NCBI GenBank assembly: GCA_027493545.1
Contig: JAOSKR010000002.1
Coordinates: forward strand, 186,001-250,000
Direction: 5' to 3'
DNA from: Roseovarius sp.
GTDB lineage: Bacteria; Pseudomonadota; Alphaproteobacteria; Rhodobacterales; Rhodobacteraceae
Length of the DNA stretch: 64,000 nucleotides
The notes beneath the pieces were generated by a model. The model was not told where the DNA came from and did no database searches. It saw nothing but the letters and a program-made list of their open reading frames with translations. This document shows positions 18,300 through 28,857 of this stretch, one piece after another; position 1 is the stretch's first letter, and every line of letters starts with the position of its first letter. The translations under genes and the position numbers were made by a program.

Positions 18300-20355
18300 C
18301 TACACCTCCACCCGCACCGAGCCGTCCTTGCGAAACTCGGCCGATTGGCCGCGCTCCACCCAGATGGTTGAACCGGCATGTTCGATCAACGCCGGACCGT
18401 CCACACGCCCGGCGACCGGGCCGGACCGGTAGACAGCGATTGGGAACTCCGTACCGTCGCGCGCCAGAAACGGTTGGCTGCGCTGCGCCTTCGGGGCGTT
18501 GAACCGGCCATTGCCGGGACGAAAAACATTGGCGCCCGTGCGTTCCGGGGTCATGGTCGCGGTCAGGTGCAGCTTGACGATCTGCACGGCACTGGCCGGC
18601 AGGTCGAACCCGAATTCACGATGATAGGCAGCGCGGAACGCGGCCTCGATCGCCTTTCGGTCGGGCATTGGGTCTCCGACATGACCCATGGGTATCCGCA
18701 ATTCGAAAAGCTGCCCGGTGAACCGAATGTCCAGAAATCGTTCAAATGAGCGGTTGTCGCTTTTCAGGGTCTCACGGTCGAACAGTTCCTGCGCGCGATG
18801 CTTCAGGCTTTCGAAACCGTCGGACAGTTCGCTGTCATCCGACTGCGAAACCTCTCTGAGGGCGGCGTGGGACAGATCGTGCTGGACCTCGCCCATCGTC
18901 GCGCCAAGCGCCGAGAACATCCCCGGCATGGGAGGGACGAGAATGGATTTCACGCCCGTTTCCACCGCGACGTGCGCGGCATGCAAGGGCCCCGCGCCAC
19001 CCGAGGCCAGCACCGCAAAGTCCCGCGGGTCGAGCCCGCGCTTCACGGTCGACATGCGCACCATTTCGGCCATCCGGGCAGTGGCGAGATCGAGAATCGC
19101 ATAGGCGGCGCGCGCCACCGTCCAGCCCAGCGGGCGGGCGATGTGCTCCTCTATTGCCCGCAGTGCAAGTGCGCGCTCGAACGTGAGACCACTGCCCTCG
19201 AACGTCTCGGATGCAACACTGCCGATGACCGCATGGGCATCGGTGACGGTGGGAAGGACGCCACCACGCCCGTAGCAGGCGGGGCCCGGTTCCGCACCGG
19301 CGCTCTGCGGCCCTACCTTGAGAACCCCGCCGTCATCAATCATGGCGATTGATCCGCCGCCCGCACCGATTTCCACGACATCCAGCACTGTGCTGCGGAT
19401 CAGGTAACCGCCCTCGTCGCGCCCGTCGATGAACCGGTCGGCAAGGAAATCCTGACCCACGCCCGGCCGGGCATCCTGCACGACGCTGGCCTTGGCGGTC
19501 GTTCCGCCCATATCGAAGGAAATCAGGTCGTGTTCACCGGATTTGGAGGCATAGGCCGCTGCCGCGATGATGCCAGCCGCAGGCCCACTTTCGATTAGAT
19601 GGGCCGGAAAGCGCGACGCGTTTTCCGGTGACGTCAAACCGCCGTTGGATTTGACTATCGTTATGGCCCGGACACCCAGAGCCTGCGTTTCCAGTTTAAG
19701 CCGCTGCAGATACCGCGACACCGCAGGTCCGATATAGGCATTGACCACGGTCGTTGATGTGCGTTCGTATTCGCCCATTTGCGGGCAGACTTCGTGCGAA
19801 CAGGTGATGAAGGCATCCGGCAGAACCGCGGAGATTGCATCGCGCAATGCAACCTCATGGGCGGGGTTCGCATAGGCATGCAGGCAGGAAAGTGCCACTG
19901 CCTCGGGCCGGGCAGCGACAAGCTGCTCCATCAGCGCGCCGATGTTCGACAATGGTTCGATCACCTTGCCGCTATGGTCCAACCGTTCCTGTGCCCCGAA
20001 GCGCAGATCGTACGGGACCAATGGTTTGCTTACCCGAACATCCCAACGATAGAGTTCGGGGGCGGTCCTGACGGCGCAATTCCAGCACGTCGGTAAACCC
20101 CGCCGTCGTCACCAGCGCAGTGCGTGCGCCGCGGCGCTCGATCAGCGTATTCGTGCCAATGGTGGTGCCATGACTGACTTGGGACTTAGAGAGGTCATGA
20201 TCCGCGGAAATGCGTCGCAGCGCCGCCAGAACCGCCCGACCCGGATCGTCTGGGGTTGAGGGCAGCTTGAAGGCGTCGATCACCGCCCCCTTGTGGCTGT
20301 CCACAATGATAGCATCGGTGAATGTCCCGCCGACATCGATTCCGATCTCGATCAT
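18300..20355 (-). CDS. hyuA: Hydantoinase A / 5-oxoprolinase alpha-type subunit
   Basis: About 684 residues, usual family length. It starts MIEIGIDVGGTFTD (the phosphate-binding signature), followed by SHGTTIGTNTLIERRG, DMGGTTAKAS and GAGGGSIA. A frame break sits in the C run near 20060: with one C fewer the chain reads RQDRPELYRWDVRVSKPLVPYDLRF, a classic HyuA stretch. It partners with HyuB directly downstream. ATP-driven cyclic amide opening is known for the family. Specific substrate (hydantoin, oxoproline, other lactam or imide) is not determined, but the enamidase-like and racemase-family neighbours favour a cyclic imide or lactam. Confidence 0.9.
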
Positions 20356-20373
20356 AATCGCCCCGCCCTGCCG

Positions 20374-21552
20374 TCAGGCATCGCTGCCGGTTTCGATGTC
20401 GCGCAGGGCACCGAGAAATCGCTGCATGTGCCGTTTCAGGTTGAGGTCCACACGCAGATAACGCGGGCCAAGCCCTTCGATGTCGATGCCGTCCTTCACG
20501 ATCACGCCCCGTTCGAGCAGACCGTTGAACACCTTCGTCGAGTCGAGATCCGGGTTGACGATTTCCGTGAGAAAGAAATTCGACCGGCACCCCGGCACCA
20601 TCCGGAATGAATTCATCCCCTGCATTTCGGCCTCGACCATCTTGCGGGACTGCACCACGGTCGCAACCGCACGGGCGACATGGTCGTCGTCGAACACCGC
20701 TGCCGCGCCACCGGTGATCTGCATATGCCCCGGGTTCCACGTCGGCTTTATGTTGCGCAGTGGCCGGATCAACTCCGGATTGGCCGAGACGCCGAACCCT
20801 ACGCGCAGCCCGGCTAGGCCGAAAGCCTTCGAAAAGGTGCGCAACACGATGAGATTGTCGTAGTCGTGCAGCAGATGCATCATCCCGTCAGTTTCGGAAT
20901 AATGGATATATGCCTCGTCCAGAACCACCAGAGTACCTGGGTCGGCGGCATCGCAGATGCGGCGGACCTCGGGTTCATCCAGCAGCTTTCCGGTGGGGTT
21001 GTGGGGATTGGTAATAAAGGCGATCCGCGGCTTTTCGGCCAGACGGGCGACATATGCGTCGAGCATCGGGTCGAATTCCTCACCCATCCGAACCAGCATG
21101 GGAACCCGGCCCTCGACGGTGGAAAAAATGCGGTAAATCGGAAAACACGGATCATGCATCAGGATCGCTTCACCGACGCCGCAAAACGCCCGGACAATCA
21201 TCGAGATTACTTCCGTCTCGCCGGCGCCGCAAACGATGCAGTCTGCGTCGAATCCATAACGCCGGGCAATGGCGTCGCGCAGCGGTTTCGCGGTCCAGTC
21301 GGGGTAGATGTCGAATTTCGGATCTGCGGCGGCGATCGCGGCAACGGCCATCGGCGATGGCCCGTGCGGGTTCTCCGCTGACCCAAGCTTTGCTATCTCA
21401 TCCAGTGGAATACCGTATTTTTCCGCTACATGTTCGCGGGGAAGGCCGGGAACGTAAACCGGACCTTCGGTCAATGCGGTGGAACTCGTTTTTACCATGC
21501 CGGTTTCTCCCAAGAGCGCAACGACACCAGTTAGCCCAGTACGATTATTCAT
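20374..21552 (-). CDS. Histidinol-phosphate aminotransferase-like PLP enzyme
   Basis: 392 residues, fold type I aminotransferase of the HisC-like class. NPHNPTGKL, DEAYIHYSE and TFSKAFGLAGLRVGF (with the PLP lysine) are in place, and YLRVDL sits near the end. A role in histidine synthesis is unlikely in this catabolic context; it more likely transaminates an amino acid released by the hydantoinase. It lies 18 bases before hyuA. The 21553-21648 gap is AT-rich for this region (TATTATACT on the minus strand), a possible separate promoter. Confidence 0.82.
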   Translation of the reverse strand: MNNRTGLTGVVALLGETGMVKTSSTALTEGPVYVPGLPREHVAEKYGIPLDEIAKLGSAENPHGPSPMAVAAIAAADPKFDIYPDWTAKPLRDAIARRYGFDADCIVCGAGETEVISMIVRAFCGVGEAILMHDPCFPIYRIFSTVEGRVPMLVRMGEEFDPMLDAYVARLAEKPRIAFITNPHNPTGKLLDEPEVRRICDAADPGTLVVLDEAYIHYSETDGMMHLLHDYDNLIVLRTFSKAFGLAGLRVGFGVSANPELIRPLRNIKPTWNPGHMQITGGAAAVFDDDHVARAVATVVQSRKMVEAEMQGMNSFRMVPGCRSNFFLTEIVNPDLDSTKVFNGLLERGVIVKDGIDIEGLGPRYLRVDLNLKRHMQRFLGALRDIETGSDA

Positions 21553-21648
21553 GTCAACTGGATTACAACAGTATAATATGAATCACTGGGGGTGATCGCA
21601 CGAAAGATCCGGCTGGTATGCGCAATGTATCGGTGCGTGGTCCACGAA

Positions 21649-23029
21649 TCAAATGACCGGCGCGGAAAGCGGGCGAGGCTTCTTCAGAAGGCGTGCCAGC
21701 CGGTCCAGACCGGTTTCAAGCGTGCGGATATCCGGTTCTGCACCGAGACAGAGTCGCAACGCATTCGGCGGGATCACATTCGGACAAGAGAACGGAGCCG
21801 CCCCCGCAAGGTGCACGTTCACCGCCGCCGCCTCGGCCACGATCGACTGGGCAGGAGCCAAAGGCGGCAGATGATGCCAGACATGATAGGCGATCGCAGT
21901 GTCAGCGGCACCACCGCCGAGATAACGCCGCGCCAGCTCCTGCCGTGCGATCGCATCACTCTGATAGATTGGCAGGATCTTGTCCATGCGCCCGCTCTTG
22001 ACCAGCAGATCTGCAAACCCTGCGAAATACGCCGGACCCATCCAGTTCGAAGCGACAAGGATCTCGTTCATCGGCCCGGCCAACCGTTCAGGGACCCGCA
22101 TGATCCCGAATCGCACACCCGGCGCCACGCATTTCGAGGCGCCGGTCAGGTAGATGCAATTTTCCGACGCATGGCTGGCGACGGAAGGAACCGAGACCCC
22201 GGCCAGAGGTGCAGCAACCGCATCCTCAATCAGAAAGGCATCGTGTTTCCGCAGGAGTTCGGCGATTACGCGTCGCCGGTCGCTGGACATTGTTGCGCCG
22301 GTCGGGTTCTGGGCGGTCGGCGCCAACACCACGAGCCTGGCGCCGGTATCTACGAGCCCGCGCTCAAGTTCATCAGGGCATACACCTTCACCATCCATCC
22401 CTACCCCGTGCGCGATCAGACCTTGGTGGCGGGCGATACGCAGGATCCCAGTATATGTCTGCGCCTCGCACAGGATCGTGTCGCCTCGCGTCGAAAGGCA
22501 CTGCATCGCCGCGACCAGACCCTGCTGGGTTCCGTTGCATGTCAGAAGAACGCCCTCGGCCGCCAGGCAGAATCTGTCCATGAGCCAAAGTGCAAAGTGG
22601 TGGCCGGGGGTCCCGGGGCACAGCCGGTATCCCGCATATCCCAGCATGTCGGTTGCGGGCGTTGTTTCGACATAGTCGCGCAGCCCCGCGCAGAGATGAT
22701 CCTGGCAAAGTGCATGCGGGATCAGGTTGATGGACATATCCACGCAGGGTGCCGCCGGGGGCGGGCGTCACCGGACTCGCAGAGGCGATGAAAGTTCCGC
22801 TGCCCGGCGTCGCCTCGACGAGGCCGCGGCGCGACGCCTCGGCGAACACTTTCGTTATGGTCGAGATCGTCACGCCGAAATGTTCCGCGATCCGGCGCTG
22901 CGGGGGCAACCGATCGCCGGGCCGCAGCGTTCCATTGCGGATGTCGCGAGCAAGCGTTTCCAGCACGGCGAGATATTTGGGGCCATCACGTTGTGCGATT
23001 TCGGGTTGCCACCGGCTGATCGTATTCAT
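21649..23029 (-). CDS. MocR-type GntR regulator with aminotransferase domain
   Basis: About 459 residues. An N-terminal GntR winged helix (GPKYLAVLETLARDIRNGTL, GDRLPPQRRIAEHFGVTIST) is followed by a PLP-binding aminotransferase-like domain (NPTGATMS, YLTGASKCVAPGVRFG with the lysine). The two halves are in different frames: a C-run indel near 22750 lies between PVTPA and DMSINLIPHAL. An upstream in-frame ATG at 23074 is possible; 23029 starts with the more conserved residues. MocR proteins sense amino compounds through PLP and control neighbouring genes, here probably the aminotransferase and hyu genes. Confidence 0.82.
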
Positions 23030-23138
23030 GGTCTCGCTTCGACTACTGGTACTTTCGCGGTATTCAACGGGCATCGTACCCTACCGCTCGAAGGAACTCC
23101 CGTCCAGCCCGCCCGTTCCCCCTCGCCGGGCGGTTGGT

Positions 23139-23858
23139 TCAACGCGGGCTGTCAGCGACATCGAACGCGGCCCGTGCTGCCTCCCGGGCGTTGCGCACAT
23201 GGCGAATGGCTGCCGCGCGCGCAAGCTCCGGATTCCCCCGGCGGATCGCGTCGCAAATGTCCTTCATCTCCACATAGCTGTGGTACGACCGCCCGGGGCA
23301 CCCCATCGAGCGGGCGCGCAGAAAGCTGATGCGCGCGATCAGCCCCTGCAACACTTCCTCAATGACCGGATTGCCGCAGCCGGCAAGGATCCGCGCGTAG
23401 AACTGTTCGGTCGCGGCAATCCGGCCTGCGGCATCCTCGGACTTTACGGCATCGCTGAACCGCAGCAGTGCGCCTTCGATACCCCCAATGCCCTCTTCGG
23501 TTATGGCCGCGGCGCAGAGCGCACAGGCCTCTCCCTCCAGCAATTCACGGACGTGGTAGATTCCGATGGCGTCCTCCCATGTCAGGACCGGAACATGCGC
23601 GCCCCGATGGGGGGTGACAACACACAAACGCTCCGCCTGCAGGGTCCGGATCGCTTCGCGCAGCAGCGGGCGGCTGACCCCGAACATCTCGGCGAGGTCC
23701 GTCTCGACGATCCGATCGCCCGGGCGCAGCCTGCCGCCGAAGATCAGCCCGCGGATCCTAGAGGCGACCTCGTCCACCAGAAGCTTGGGTTCGATCCGAA
23801 TATCGCCAAGCGCTGCGCGATCAGGTTTCCTTGTCTTTCGCTCCGGTCTTCCAGTCAT
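23139..23858 (-). CDS. GntR-family regulator, FCD subfamily
   Basis: About 239 residues. GntR winged helix (LVDEVASRIRGLIFGGRLRPG, LAEMFGVSRPLLREAIRTL) and an all-helical FCD effector domain with metal-ligand-like Asp/His positions (EQFYARI, HSYVEMKDICDAI, RHVRNAREA). Start at 23858 chosen because GAAGGAA lies just upstream. It is divergent from the DUF1185/enamidase genes; the gap contains an inverted repeat, AGATTGCAATACAATCT, suited to a GntR dimer. It probably represses both directions until a carboxylate or amino acid inducer binds. Confidence 0.87.
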   Translation of the reverse strand: MTGRPERKTRKPDRAALGDIRIEPKLLVDEVASRIRGLIFGGRLRPGDRIVETDLAEMFGVSRPLLREAIRTLQAERLCVVTPHRGAHVPVLTWEDAIGIYHVRELLEGEACALCAAAITEEGIGGIEGALLRFSDAVKSEDAAGRIAATEQFYARILAGCGNPVIEEVLQGLIARISFLRARSMGCPGRSYHSYVEMKDICDAIRRGNPELARAAAIRHVRNAREAARAAFDVADSPR

Positions 23859-23989
23859 TTTTTCCGTTCCTTCGGGCGCAACAGGTGCTGCGAGCGGAAT
23901 GCGGGCAGGGTCGCGGTTCCGCACCCGAGACCAAAGGGCCGCGCCCGGATTCTTTCAAATCTCAGTTTCCGCTTGCATCAACAATTGAC

Positions 23990-24006
23990 AGATTGCAATA
24001 CAATCT
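23990..24006. promoter_or_regulatory. GntR-type operator candidate between divergent genes
   Basis: Perfect inverted repeat AGATTG-CAATA-CAATCT. It directly follows TTGACA (23985-23990), a possible -35 box for the plus-strand operon, so a bound repressor would block RNA polymerase. Confidence 0.5.
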
Positions 24007-24036
24007 GGACAAATGGAGTGGAATGAAGGAGGCGGC

Positions 24037-24620
24037 ATGGAACTGATTGTCCGGCGAAGCATCGTCCAGAAAGACGACACCCACATCGTCGGAGGACGAA
24101 TCGGAACTCCGCCCCTAACAAAGATCTCGGTCATCTCGGTGGTGGAAAATCCCCATGCCGGCCAGAAGGTCGAGGATCTGTCCCCCATGATCTCCGCCAG
24201 CGTGGAACTTGCCCATGGCATGGTCGGCCTGGTGGCAGGGCTTTGTGCCGATCAGGACATCCAGAGCTACGGCAAGGCCGGGCTGGTCGGTCTGGCGGGC
24301 GAACAGGAACATGCCAACGCTCTGCTCACGACCGCCTTTGCCAACCCCTTGCGTGAAATGATTGGAAATCCTGTGGCTTGGATTTCGTCCGTCACCAAGT
24401 GGCGCCGCCGGGCACCGCTATCGACGTGCCCGTCAACAATATCCACGATGTCTATGTGCGATCCCACTACGATACGGTATCGCTTTGTATCCCAGGCGTG
24501 CCGATGTCCGACGAGATTGCGGTGATCTTCTGCATGGTGACGCGGGGGCGCATCGGGGCGCGGTCGGGTGGCCTGACCCATGCCGACGCCATTGCCCGCC
24601 GTGAAGGCGCGGATCGGTGA
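24037..24620 (+). CDS. DUF1185 (amino acid synthesis family) protein
   Basis: About 193 residues. MELIVRRSIVQKDDTHIVGG, TKISVISVVENPHAG and VNNIHDVYVRSHYDT are typical of this small family, which is repeatedly found beside hydantoinase and amidohydrolase genes; its biochemical role is not known to me. Start at 24037 follows AAGGAGG at a good distance. A frame break near 24368 (AAA where AAAA restores MIGKSCGLDFVRHQVAPPG) separates the halves. The stop overlaps the next gene's GTG start, so the two are co-translated. Confidence 0.8.
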
Positions 24621-25804
24621 AAGTTGCAATCGTCAACATCGGCACGATCTTTTCCGGCGTGCTCGACGATCCGGTGATCGGGGCCGACACGGTCCTGACC
24701 GAAGATGGCATCATCACCCGGGTGGGGACGGCGGGTGCCGCCGAAATAGATGCCTGCGACGTGGTGATCGACGCCGCCGGCGCGACGCTGGCTCCGGGGC
24801 TGATCGATTCTCATGTCCACATCACCTTCGGCGACTACACCCCGCGACAGAAGACGGTCGGATTTCTAGAAAGCTATCTGCACGGTGGGGTGACTACCGC
24901 GATTTCCGCGTCCGAAGTGCATACGCCGGGCCGTCCGTCGGACCGGGAGGGGGTTAAGGCGCTTGCGCTCGCCGCTCAACGCTGCTTTGCGGACTATCGC
25001 CCAGGTGGCATCCGGGTCCATGCGGGAGCCGTCATCCTCGAGCCGACACTGCTGCCCGAAGACATGGCGGAACTTGCGGCGCGGGGAGTCTGGTTGGCAA
25101 AGGCGGGGTTCGGCGCCTTCGACACGCCGTTCGACTATGCGGACATCGTTGCCGCCGCGCGCGATGCGGGGATGATCACGCTGATGCACACTGGCGGTGC
25201 GTCCATCCCCGGGTCGTCGGGGATCTGGGCGGACCACGTCCTGAATGTGAACCCGCATGTGTCATTCCACGTCAACGGCGGGCCGGTGGCCATGCCCGAA
25301 CGGGATTTCGCGCGGCTAGTGAATGAATCCGCGGTCGCGCTGCAGATCTGCACCGCCGGAAACCTCAGGACCGCGCTGCTGACTGCGGAACTTGCCCAGC
25401 GCGTGGACGCATTCGATCGGATCCTGATCGCAACCGACACACCGACCGGTAGCGGTATCATGCCGCTTGGAATGCTTTATACGGCCTCCCATCTGAGCAG
25501 TCTCGGCGGCATCGACCCGGCACAAGCCATCGCTGCCGCAACCGGAAACAATGCACGGGTCTACGGATTGAACAGCGGCCGAGTGGCCGAGGGTCGTGAC
25601 GCCGACCTGATCATCTTGGATGCCTGCGAAGGTGGGGCGATGACAGATGCGGCATCGGCGTTGGCAAACGGTGACATCTGTGCCGTCGGCGGGGTCATCA
25701 CCGCGGGTGTACCCCGTCTTGTGGGTCGCAGTCGCAACACCCCGCCGCCCATTAAACCAGTACGAACGGTCCGGTCCAACGTGACGGACGTGTTTTCCGG
25801 ATGA
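24617..25804 (+). CDS. Amidohydrolase, enamidase-like
   Basis: 395 residues of the metal-dependent amidohydrolase superfamily. Metal ligands are visible: DSHVHI, the lysine in LAKAGFG, HTGG, FHVNGG and the Asp in ATDTPTGSGIMPLGM. The last string is close to enamidase of anaerobic nicotinate breakdown, which opens a cyclic enamide. A nicotinate pathway as such is not evident nearby. A related cyclic enamide, lactam or imide is more likely given hyuAB. GTG start overlaps the DUF1185 stop. Assignment to the superfamily is firm, to enamidase moderate. Confidence 0.75.
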   Translation: MKVAIVNIGTIFSGVLDDPVIGADTVLTEDGIITRVGTAGAAEIDACDVVIDAAGATLAPGLIDSHVHITFGDYTPRQKTVGFLESYLHGGVTTAISASEVHTPGRPSDREGVKALALAAQRCFADYRPGGIRVHAGAVILEPTLLPEDMAELAARGVWLAKAGFGAFDTPFDYADIVAAARDAGMITLMHTGGASIPGSSGIWADHVLNVNPHVSFHVNGGPVAMPERDFARLVNESAVALQICTAGNLRTALLTAELAQRVDAFDRILIATDTPTGSGIMPLGMLYTASHLSSLGGIDPAQAIAAATGNNARVYGLNSGRVAEGRDADLIILDACEGGAMTDAASALANGDICAVGGVITAGVPRLVGRSRNTPPPIKPVRTVRSNVTDVFSG

Positions 25805-25847
25805 GATCATCCTCCGCGGGCAGGAGTCGCTTAACCCGCTAGCGTAA

Positions 25848-25882
25848 ATTGTAACACCATAAAGAGCGTCTGGTGTTACAAT
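25848..25882. promoter_or_regulatory. 12-bp inverted repeat upstream of the TRAP operon
   Basis: ATTGTAACACCA and TGGTGTTACAAT are perfect inverted copies, 11 bases apart. They lie in the 196-base gap before dctP. No T run follows, so an operator (GntR/FCD or MocR) fits better than a terminator. A further TTGTAAT occurs at about 25913-25919. Confidence 0.6.
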
Positions 25883-26000
25883 CAATTGGAGGCTTGATCT
25901 GAACCGCAAAATTGTAATAGTTTTTCTCGACGGGACAGATGGACGACGGCTTCATCTCGAATCTGGAGGTCCCGCCAAAACACCAAGGGAGGAGACCTAA

Positions 26001-26985
26001 ATGTCTGACTGCAAATATCCCGCTACCCTTATCGCTGCGGCCGTTGCGGCGGTGGTGCTCGCGGAACCCGGCTATGCCCGAGGAGGTCGTGCTGCGGCTC
26101 GCGCATGAAGCGCCCGAAACCACGACCAAGGGCCAAGCTGCCAACAAGCTGGCGGAACTCGTCACCCAATATACAGATGGCGAAGTCGAGGTTCAGGTGT
26201 TCCCGGGCGGCCAGCTCGTGCCGACGATTGACGAAATTCGGGCCGTGTCGCGCGGACAAGTCGATATCGTCGCGCCCTACACGAGCTACTTTTCAGCGAT
26301 CGATGAGGCGTGGAATGTATTCTACATGCCGACCCTGTTCGAAAGCCCCAAGCATGCGGTTGAAGTCTTTGCCGGACCGGTCGGCCGTAGCATTCTCGAC
26401 CGGGTCGAGAATTCGGGGCTTGTCGGCCTGTCGATCTGGCATGACGGTCCGGTCTACCTGTTCACAAAGGACAAGGTGGTTAAGACCCCATCAGAAATGG
26501 CCGGGCTGAAGGTCCGCGTCGCCCCGTCCGCACCGCTGGAGGCACTGATCGAACAGGGCTCCGCCACGCCGGTCGCGCTGCCCGCGACGGATGTCTATCT
26601 TGCGCTGCAACAGGGCGTCGCCAATGCCGTCGCCACCACATCCACCTATGCCGGACCCGCGCGTTGGAACGAAGTGCTTGAGAATGGTACGCGCGTCTTG
26701 TGGGGCTGGGGCGGTTACGGTCTGGTGATGAACCAGAAAAGCCTTGCCAAACTGTCGGACAGCCAACGCGAGGGTTTCATGCGCGCGGTGAATGAAGCCG
26801 CGCAATGGAACCAGGAACAGGCGCTTGAAAACGTCACTTACTGGGAAAACTGGCTTGAAGAACAGGGCCTTGCTTGGTACGCGCCGACCGATGAAGAACT
26901 GGCGCAGTGGCAGGAGGCCGGCACCGTGATCTGGGAAATGCAACCCGCGATGATCGGGGATTACATTGCGCAAATCCGCGAATGA
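26001..26985 (+). CDS. TRAP transporter substrate-binding protein (DctP type)
   Basis: About 327 residues. The signal peptide (MSDCKYPATLIAAAVAAVVLAEPGYA) and the mature part (EEVVLRLAHEAPETTTKGQAA) are in different frames, joined by removing one C near 26082 (GCCCGAGG). Mature features include FPGGQL, ALQQGVANAV and the conserved Arg in KVRVAPS. It captures an organic acid or acid-like solute in the periplasm and feeds the DctQM membrane pair downstream. Ribosome site GGGAGGAG precedes ATG 26001. Confidence 0.88.
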
Positions 26986-27015
26986 TCCGGGTTGGATTGC
27001 AGATCAGAGGTGATC

Positions 27016-27531
27016 ATGATTGCGAAGGTTTCTTCCGCTCTGTCGGTGATCGAGAAACAGGGCGGAGGAATCCTTCTTTTCGTCTCCACCCTTCTGATTA
27101 TGGCGCAGATCGTGATGCGGGCGGTATTCGGCTTCGCGATCAGCGGGATTTACGAACTGGCAACTTTCTGCGTGATCTGGAGCGTCATCCTGACCGTCGG
27201 CCTTGGTATTCGCAACAACGTGCATGTCCGTGTCGACATCCTGATGCGGATCGTCCCGCTACGTATCGCCCGCACGATGGAATACCTGGTCTGTATGGTC
27301 GTGGCCGTGATCGGAGGCGCGCTGATCTATAGCGGGATCCTGCTAGTGCAGGAAAGCCCGGCTTTCGGCGACGCAACGCTTGGCACGATCCGCATCCCGA
27401 TGTGGATGCCGCAATCCATCATGCCGCTCGGCGGGCTGTTCATCGTTGTGCACACGGTGGGACGGATTGTGGGGCTCTGGCGGCGAACGATACCCTTGTT
27501 CGATGACCATGATATCGCACCGAGCGCATAA
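27016..27531 (+). CDS. TRAP transporter small permease (DctQ type)
   Basis: 171 residues with four hydrophobic segments (FVSTLLIMAQIVMRAVFG; FCVIWSVILTVGLGI; YLVCMVVAVIGGALIYSG; SIMPLGGLFIVVHTVG). VMRAVFG and GIRNNVHVRVDIL are typical of the DctQ family. It forms the membrane complex with the DctM protein that starts 28 bases downstream. An alternative start 24 bases upstream has no better ribosome site. Confidence 0.88.
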   Translation: MIAKVSSALSVIEKQGGGILLFVSTLLIMAQIVMRAVFGFAISGIYELATFCVIWSVILTVGLGIRNNVHVRVDILMRIVPLRIARTMEYLVCMVVAVIGGALIYSGILLVQESPAFGDATLGTIRIPMWMPQSIMPLGGLFIVVHTVGRIVGLWRRTIPLFDDHDIAPSA

Positions 27532-27558
27532 GCCGGTGAGAATAGGGGATCCAAGCGC

Positions 27559-28820
27559 ATGATCGCTTCTGTCGGTATCCTCGGCATGGCGCTTGTCATC
27601 GGCGTTCCGGTCGCCTTTTCGCTGGCTGTGGCCGCATTAATCTACATGGTGATGGCCGGCGAATACCCGAGCACCTTTTCGGCGGGCCTGTTCGGTGCCC
27701 TGAATTCGTCCACCCTGCTTGCCATTCCCTTTTTCATCCTAGCGGCGGAAATCCTCAACCGATCGGGAGGGATAAGCCGGCTGGTGTCGATGGTCGATGC
27801 CTGGCTTGGCCATAACAAGGGCGGGTTGCCGGTGGTCGCCGTGGTCGCCACGGCGTTCTTTTCTGCGATTTCGGGATCGTCGGTGGCAACCGCGGCGGCG
27901 ATCGGCTCCGTTCTGATACCCGAAATGGTCGTGCGCGGATATGACAAGCGGCTCGCGGTCGGACTTGTCGCCACTGCGGGCGGGCTGGGGATCCTGATCC
28001 CGCCGTCCATTCCGGTGATCATCTACGGCATGGTGACCGAGACCTCCATCGGCGAGCTTTTCGCGGCGACCCTGCTGCCCGGCCTGTTGCTGGCGACGGT
28101 CTTGGCCGCAGTCGCCTATGTTCTGGGCCGCCGGTCGGGTATCGACCCCGCCCCGCGCCAGCCCATGTCGGTGCGGCTGCACCGGGTCTGGCAGGCGGCG
28201 GGCGTGCTTATGCTTCCGGTTCTCATTCTCGGGGGATATTTTCGGGGTTATTCACCCCGACCGAAGCGTCGGCGGTGGCCTGTGTCTATGCACTCGGGCT
28301 TGCCGTCCTTCAGTACCGGGTTCCGCTCAGGGATATCCCCGGGATCCTTTCGGGGTCCGCAACGATTGCCGGGATGATCCTGCTGATCCTCGCCGCCGCA
28401 ACAATCTTTGGCTACGCCCTGACCGTAGAGCGGATTCCCTACAGGATGTTCAACTACATCGTCGGCCTTGATCTGGCGCCCCGGCAGTTGCTCGCACTCA
28501 TCATGATGTTCTTCATTGGCTGCGGGATGTTCCTTGAGGTGATCTCGGTCATCCTGATCTCGATGCCGATCCTGTTGCCGATCCTTGCTCAGATGGACAT
28601 GGATCCGGTTCATTTCTGTGTGCTTCTGATCATCAACATGGAACTCGCGGTCATCAGCCCGCCGATCGGGCTCAACCTGTTTGTGGTCAGCGCCACCAGC
28701 AAGGTTCCGGTCGTGGAGGTGTTCAAGGGCACGCTTCCGTTCGCACTGGCCATAGTCGCCGTGCTACTTTTCCTGATGTATGTTCCCGCGGGCCGGCTGC
28801 TTTCAACGGGATGGCCATGA
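27559..28820 (+). CDS. TRAP transporter large permease (DctM type)
   Basis: About 420 residues with 11-12 hydrophobic helices. ISGSSVATAAAIGSVLIPEM, GLGILIPPSIPVIIYG and ISPPIGLNLFV are hallmark DctM strings. A frame break lies in the G run at about 28233: GGGGG here, and one more G restores LGGIFSGLFTPTEASAVACVY, the conserved mid-protein motif. It drives sodium- or proton-coupled uptake together with DctP and DctQ. Confidence 0.9.
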
Positions 28821-28857
28821 CCGGCGGGTTCGAAACACCCCTCACCGACAGGAGTAA

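Noticed and set aside
20374..21552. Histidine biosynthesis hisC
   Set aside because: HisC-like by motif, but embedded in a hydantoinase operon with catabolic regulators and no other his genes.
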